A stretch of 64,000 nucleotides of DNA, taken from NCBI RefSeq assembly GCF_050947335.1, contig NW_027473480.1, forward strand, positions 1-64,000. The letters run 5' to 3'. Source of the stretch: Megachile rotundata (taxonomy: Eukaryota > Arthropoda > Insecta > Hymenoptera > Megachilidae). Under the pieces are notes generated by a model. It ran no database searches. It was not told the origin of the DNA and worked only from the letters and a program-made list of their open reading frames with translations. Each line of letters begins with the position of its first letter. Position 1 is the first letter of the stretch. Of this stretch, positions 59,001 to 64,000 are shown in pieces. A program made the translations under genes and the position numbers.

Positions 59001-59326
59001 TAGAACGACAATTACTATACTTATTACTATTATTATTATCAATCTAACTCATATTATTAGCCATATTATGCATATATGATCGATAGAACGACAATTACTG
59101 TACTTATTACTCTTATCATTATCGATCTAACTCATATTATTAGCCATATTATGCTTATATTATCGATAGAACGACAATTACTGTACTTATTACTGTTATT
59201 ATTATCAATTTAACTCATATTATTAGCCATATTATGCTTATATGATCGATAGAACGACAATTACTATACTTATTACTCTTATTATTATGAATCTAACTCA
59301 TATTATTAACCATATTATGCAGATAT
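53100..59326 (+). repeat. 75-mer super-unit, copy 2
   Basis: The unit is 6227 bp, 75 monomers plus two one-base insertions (54691 and 57099). It starts W-N-W-X-B-Y-Z-ZZ like copy 1. The part 53432-59326 has exactly the same spacing as 13349-19243 in the left flank. It retains the two monomers missing from copy 1. It ends L2-S-A-B and then enters the C-to-Z' leader block rather than a third W-headed unit. Private changes include AACTGATATT (54066) and TTACTCTCACT (55289). Confidence 0.9.
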
Positions 59327-60820
59327 GATCGATAGAACTACAATTGCTATACTCATTACTCTTATTATTATCAATCTAACTCATATTATTAGCCATATTA
59401 CGCTTATATGATCGATAGAACGACAATTACTATACTTATTACTCTTATTATTATCAATCTAACTCATATTATTAGCCATATTATGCTTATATGATCGATA
59501 GAACGACAATTACTGTACTTACTACTCTTATCATTATCGATCTAACTCATATTTTTAGCCATATTATGCTTATATGATCGATAGAACGACAATTACTATA
59601 CTTATTACTCTTATTATTATCAATCTAACTCATATTATTAGCCATATTATGCTCAAATGATCGATAGAACGACAATTACTATACTTATTACTCTTATTAT
59701 TATCAATCTAACTCATATTACTAGCCATATTATGCTTAAATGATCGATAGAACGGCAATTACTATACTTATTACACTTACTATTATCAATCTAACTCATA
59801 TTATTAGCCATATTATGCACATATGATCGATAGAACGACAATTACTATACTTATTACTCTTATTATTATCAATCTAACTCATATTATTAGCCATATTATG
59901 CTTAAATGATCGATAGAACGACAATTACTATACTTATTACTCTTATTATTATCAAGCTAACTCATATTATTAGCCATATTATGCTTATATGATCGACAGA
60001 ACGACAATTACTATACTTATTATTCTTATTTTTATCAACCTAACTCATATTATTAACCATATTATGCTTATATGATCGATAGAACGACAATTACTATACT
60101 TATTACTCTTATTATTATTAATCTAACTCATATTATTAACCATATTATGCTAATATGATCGATAGAACGACAATTACTATACTTATTACACTCACTATTA
60201 TCAATCTAACTCATATTATTAACCATATTATGCAGATATGATCGATAGCACGACATTTACTATACTTATTACTCCTATTATTATCAACCTAACTCATATT
60301 ATTAGCCATATTATGCTTATATGATCGATAGAACGACAATTACTATACTTATTACTCTTATTATTATCAATCTAACTCATATTATTAGCCATATTATGCT
60401 TATATGATAGATAGAACGACAATTACTGTACTTACTACTCTTATCATTATCGATCTAACTCATATTTTTAACCATATTATGCTTATATGATCGATAGAAC
60501 GACAATTACTATACTTATTACTCTTATTATTATCAATCTAACTCATATTATTAGCCATATTATGCTTAAATGATCGATAGAACGACAATTACTATACTTA
60601 TTACTCTTATTATTATCAATCTAACTCATATTATTAGCCACATTATGCTTATATGATCGATAGAACGACAATTACTATACTTATTACTCTTATTATTATC
60701 AATCTAACTCATATTATTAGCCATACTATGCTTATATGATCGACAGAACGACAATTACTGTACTTATTACACTCACTATTATCAATCTAACTCATGTTAT
60801 TAACCATATTATACAGATAT
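59327..60820 (+). repeat. C-to-Z' leader block, copy 3 (18 monomers)
   Basis: The block is 1494 bp, exactly 18 x 83, with the class order of 1729-3222 and 21071-22647. It shares ATTACGCTT with copy 2. Private changes are GCTCAAATG (59651), ATGATAGATAG (60407) and ATACAGATAT (60811). The U-like monomer has CATATTATTAGCC instead of CAAATTATTAGCC. Confidence 0.86.
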
Positions 60821-62314
60821 GATCGATAGAACGACATTTACTATACTTATTACTCTTATCATTATCGATCTAACTCATATTATTAGCCGTATTATGCTTA
60901 TATTATCGATAGAACGACAATTACTATACTTATTACACTCACTATTATCAATCTAACTCATGTTATTAACCATATTATGCAGATATGATCGACAGCACGA
61001 CATTTACTATACTTATTACTCTTATTATTATCAATCTAACTCATATTATTAGCCATATTGTGCTTATATGATCGATAGAACGACAATTACTATACTTATT
61101 ACTATTATTATTATCAATCTAACTCATATTATTAGCCATATTATGCATATATGATCGATAGAACGACAATTACTGTACTTATTACTCTTATCATTATCGA
61201 TCTAACTCATATTATTAGCCATATTATGCTTATATGATCGATAGAACGACAATTACTATACTTATTACTCTCATTATTATCAATCTAACTCATATTATTA
61301 GCCATATTATGCTTATATGATCGATAGAACGACAATTACTGTACTTACTACTCTTATCATTATCGATCTAACTCATATTTTTAGCCATATTATGCTTATA
61401 AGATCGATAGAACGACAATTACTATACTTATTACTCTTATTATTATCAAGCTAACTCATATTATTAGCCATATTATGCTTATATGATCGACAGAACGACA
61501 ATGACTATACTTATTATTCTTATTGTTATCAAACTAACTTATATTATTAACCATATTATGCTTATATGATCGATAGAACGACAATTACTATACTTATTAC
61601 TCTTATTATTATTAATCTAACTCATATTATTAACCACATTATGCTAATATGATCGATAGAACGACAATTACTATACTTATTACACTCACTATTATCAATC
61701 TAACTCATATTATTAACCATATTATGCAGATATGATCGATAGCACGACATTTACTATACTTATTACTCCTATTATTATCAACCTAACTCATATTATTAGC
61801 CATATTATGCTTATATGATCGATAGAACGACAATTACTATACTTATTACTCTTATTATTATCAATCTAACTCATATTATTAGCCATATTATGCTTATATG
61901 ATCGATAGAACGACAATTGCTGTACTTACTACTCTTATCATTATCGATCTAACTCATATTATTAGCCATATTATGCTTATATGATCGATAGAACGACAAT
62001 TACTGTACTTACTACTCTTATCATTATCGATCTAACTCATATTTTTAACCATATTATGCTTAAATGATCGATAGAACGACAATTACTATACTTATTACTC
62101 TTATTATTATCAATCTAACTCATATTATTAGCCATATTATGCTTATATGATCGATAGAACGACAATTACTATACTTATTACTCTTATTATTATCAATCTA
62201 ACTCATATTATTAGCCATACTATGCTTATATGATCGACAGAACGACAATTACTGTACTTATTACACTCACTATTATCAATCTAACTCATGTTATTAACCA
62301 TATTATGCAGATAT
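60821..62314 (+). repeat. Mosaic block after the leader: R-J-K-L2-S-N-V plus an 11-mer
   Basis: R (60821) is followed by J and not by A, so the 23-mer domain does not start here as it does at 3223 and 22648. J-K-L2-S-N-V repeats the order at about 58170-58670, including CTTATAAG at the end of V. The part 61402-62314 is the same 11-mer as 7788-8700, with ACAATGACTATAC and AACCACATT. The two parts come from different places in the array. Confidence 0.83.
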
Positions 62315-62563
62315 GATCGATAGAACGACATTTACTATACTTATTACTCTTATTATTATCAATCTAACTCATATTATTAGCCATATTGTGCTTATATGAT
62401 CGATAGAACGACAATTACTATACTTATTACTATTATTATTATCAATCTAACTCATATTATTAGCCATATTATGCATATATGATCGATAGAACGACAATTA
62501 CTGTACTTGTTACTCTTATCATTATCGATCTAACTCATATTATTAGCCATATTATGCTTATAT
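62315..62563 (+). repeat. Junction: R/K hybrid, L2, S
   Basis: The monomer at 62315-62397 begins like R (GATCGATAGAACGACATTT) but ends like K (ATTGTGC). L2 and S with CTTGTTACTC follow. In the left flank R at 8701 is followed by A-B-I-J-K-L2-S. Skipping from R into K in register gives the form seen here. Confidence 0.8.
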
Positions 62564-63974
62564 TATCGATAGAACGACAATTACTGTACTTATTACTGTT
62601 ATTATTATCAATTTAACTCATATTATTAGCCATATTATGCTTATATGATCGATAGAACGACAATTACTATACTTATTACTCTTATTATTATGAATCTAAC
62701 TCATATTATTAACCATATTATGCAGATATGATCGATAGAACTACAATTGCTATACTCATTACTCTTATTATTATCAATCTAACTCATATTATTAGCCATA
62801 TTATGCTTATATGATCGATAGAACGACAATTACTACACTTATTACTCTTATTATTATCAATCTAACTCATATTACCAGCCATATTATGCTTAAATGATCG
62901 ATAGAACGACAATTACTATACTTATTACACTTACTATTATCAATCTAACTCATATTATTAGCCATATTATGCAGATATGATCGATAGAACTACAATTACT
63001 ATACTCATTACTCTTATTATTATCAATCTAACTCATATTATTAGCCATATTATGCATATATGATCGATAGAACGACAATTACTATACTTATTACACTCAC
63101 TATTATCAATCTAACTCATGTTATTAACCATATTATGTAGATATGATCGACAGCACGACATTTACTATACTTATTACTCTTATTATTATCAATCTAACTC
63201 ATATTATTAGCCATATTGTGCTTATATGATCGATAGAACGACAATTACTATACTTATTACTATTATTATTATCAATCTAACTAATATTATTAGCCATATT
63301 ATGCATATATGATCGATAGAACGACAATTACTGTACTTATTACTCTTATCATTATCGATCTAACTCATATTATTAGCCATATTATGCTTATATGATCGAT
63401 AGAACGACAATTACTATACTTATTACTCTTATTATTATCAATCTAACTCATATTATTAGCCATATTATGCTTATATGATCGATAGAACGACAATTACTGT
63501 ACTTACTACTCTTATCATTATCGATCTAACTCATATTTTTAGCCATATTATGCTTATAAGATCGATAGAACGACAATTACTATACTTATTACTCTTATTA
63601 TTATCAATCTAACTCATATTATTAACCATATTATGCAGATATGATCGATAGAACTACAATTACTATACTCATTACTCTTATTATTATCAATCTAACTCAT
63701 ATTATTAGCCATATTATGCATATATGATCGATAGAACGACAATTACTATACTTATTACACTCACTATTATCAATCTAACTCATGTTATTAACCATATTAT
63801 GCAGATATGATCGACAGCACGACATTTACTATACTTATTACTCTTATTATTATCAATCTAACTCATATTATTAGCCATATTGTGCTTATATGATCGATAG
63901 AACGACAATTACTATACTTATTACTATTATTATTATCAATCTAACTCATATTATTAGCCATATTATGCATATAT
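62564..63974 (+). repeat. 17-monomer block, copy of 57667-59103
   Basis: The order is A-B-C-D-E-I-J-K-L2-S-N-V-N-I-J-K-L2. It lies exactly 4897 bp (59 x 83) after the same order at 57667. Both share the private changes ATTATGTAGAT (58239 and 63136) and CTAATATTATT (58384 and 63281), which I do not see elsewhere. The match continues into the last partial monomer, to the end of the window. Confidence 0.88.
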
Positions 63975-64000
63975 GATCGATAGAACGACAATTACTGTAC
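63975..64000 (+). repeat. Partial monomer at the right edge
   Basis: The last 26 bases are the start of a monomer, ending ATTACTGTAC. The TGTA form and the L2 before it suggest class S. The array continues beyond the window. Confidence 0.9.

Larger units (their letters stand above)
44217..60820 (+). repeat. Right complex domain (about 16.6 kb)
   Basis: This domain has the same monomer set as the left complex domain. It holds the S-to-V block, an 18-monomer mosaic, two 75-mer super-units and the C-to-Z' leader. It has two copies of the 6.2 kb super-unit where the left domain has one, while the left domain has the 12-mer and 28-mer amplifications that are missing here. Confidence 0.85.
1..64000 (+). 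repeat. 83-bp AT-rich satellite array filling the whole window
   Basis: The sequence is one uninterrupted head-to-tail array. The spacing between successive GATCGATAG motifs is 83 bp throughout, for example 1812 to 1895. There are 770 complete monomers between 70 and 63974. The best-conserved parts are positions 1-21 (it opens GATCGATAGAACGAC) and about 49-62 (CTAACTCATATTA). Variation is concentrated at positions 22-25, 33-48, 64-68 and 77-83. I saw no reversed monomer, no transposon and no unique insert. The consensus holds stop codons in all three forward phases (TAA at 51, TAG at 7 and 64, TGA spanning 83 to 2), and 83 is not a multiple of 3, so it cannot encode a protein. Such arrays are typical of eukaryotic centromeric or other constitutive heterochromatin. 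That location is inferred, and the species is not identifiable from what I can see. Confidence 0.98.

Noticed and set aside
46873..59326. Assembly duplication as the only reason for the 6.2-kb pair
   Set aside because: The two copies differ by a two-monomer deletion, a K/L2 fusion and several substitutions, so they are not a simple double count. A misjoin elsewhere in the array cannot be excluded without reads.
1..64000. CRISPR array
   Set aside because: The period is regular, but no unique spacers alternate with short repeats. The whole 83 bp is repeated and all variants recur many times.
1..64000. Prokaryotic or organelle origin
   Set aside because: A 64 kb array of one 83-bp monomer with nested HORs and no gene is not known to me from bacterial, viral or usual organelle genomes. 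It is characteristic of eukaryotic heterochromatin.
1..64000. Telomeric repeat
   Set aside because: TTATTA-rich stretches are present, but there is no short G-rich tandem unit on either strand.
1..64000. CENP-B box
   Set aside because: I looked for the TTCG....A..CGGG pattern on both strands of the main monomer classes. The consensus has no CGGG or CCCG, so there is no match.
1..64000. Replication origin or AT-rich regulatory element
   Set aside because: AT-rich runs are everywhere because of the monomer. No single place stands out, so I cannot support a specific site.
1..64000. tRNA, rRNA or small RNA genes
   Set aside because: No GC-rich structured segment or conserved tRNA box is visible, and each place is already explained by the 83-bp monomer.

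Overview
The whole 64 kb is satellite DNA. I find no gene, RNA gene, transposon or unique sequence. An AT-rich, non-coding monomer of 83 bp (consensus about 24% GC, with 14 C and 6 G on the + strand) is repeated head to tail in one orientation from the first base to the last. The window holds a partial monomer (1-69), 770 complete monomers (70-63974) and a partial monomer (63975-64000). This points to a eukaryotic heterochromatic array, for example centromeric, pericentromeric or subtelomeric. I cannot name the species from the sequence.

Monomers are numbered here from the GATCGATAG motif (position 1 = G). They fall into recurrent classes. S: TGTA, then TCATTATCGATC. R: as S but CGACATTTAC at the 5' side. 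A: ACTGTTATT plus CAATTTA. A2: TTGTTATC, CAATTTA, AACCATGTT. B: ATGAATC, AACC, tail CAGATAT. C: AACTACAATTGC. D: CTACACTT, ACCAGCC. E: TTACACTTACT, AACCATGTT. F: CTTTACTT, ATTAATC, tail CTAATAT (F' has CTATACTT). G: B with CTCCTATT. H: AACTAC plus F features. I: AACTACAATTAC, ACTCATT, tail CATATAT. J: TTACACTCACT, CATGTT. K: GACAGCACGAC, ATTGTGC. L: TTACTATTATT with ACCAGCC (L2: TTAGCC and tail CATATAT). M: B with ACCAGCC. N: the plain consensus. O: N with tail CTTAAAT. O2: O-like with TCAAGCT. P: AACTAC plus CTCCTATT and TTAGCC. Q: TACTCGTACT, TTGGCC. T: I with ACTAGCC. U: CAAATTATTAGGC, CACATAT. V: TGTACTTACTAC, usually ATTTTTAGCC. W: ACAAGTAC. X: TATTCTTATTTTTATC. Y: GAGCTAC, ACCCATT. Z: TGTACTCACT. 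ZZ: GACAGGACG, TTACCC. Z': GACAGAACG with TTACACTCAC and CATGTT.

The order of classes is not random. It forms nested higher-order repeats (HORs). The centre (22648-44216) is built from a 23-monomer HOR, R/S-A-B-C-D-E-F-G-H-B-I-J-K-L-E-F-B-H-M-F'-B-P-Q, and from shortened, extended and chimeric derivatives of 20, 5, 20, 20, 19, 16, 39 and 52 monomers, each ending in the single-copy marker monomer Q. The flanks (6294-22647 and 44217-60820) are made of a second, more complex monomer set and resemble each other at an offset of about 38 kb, so a very long superimposed period is suggested. The left edge (1-6293) holds another, expanded copy of the 23-mer domain and its leader. The right edge (60821-64000) is a mosaic of blocks already seen elsewhere.

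The blocks show the process that made them: tandem duplications of 12, 13, 14, 17, 20, 28 and 75 monomers, chimeric monomers at the junctions, and almost perfect conservation of the 83 bp register. The block lengths sum to exactly 770 monomers with a net change of -5 bases, explained by 15 small indels that I could locate. This is the pattern expected of in-register unequal exchange or break-induced copying within a satellite.
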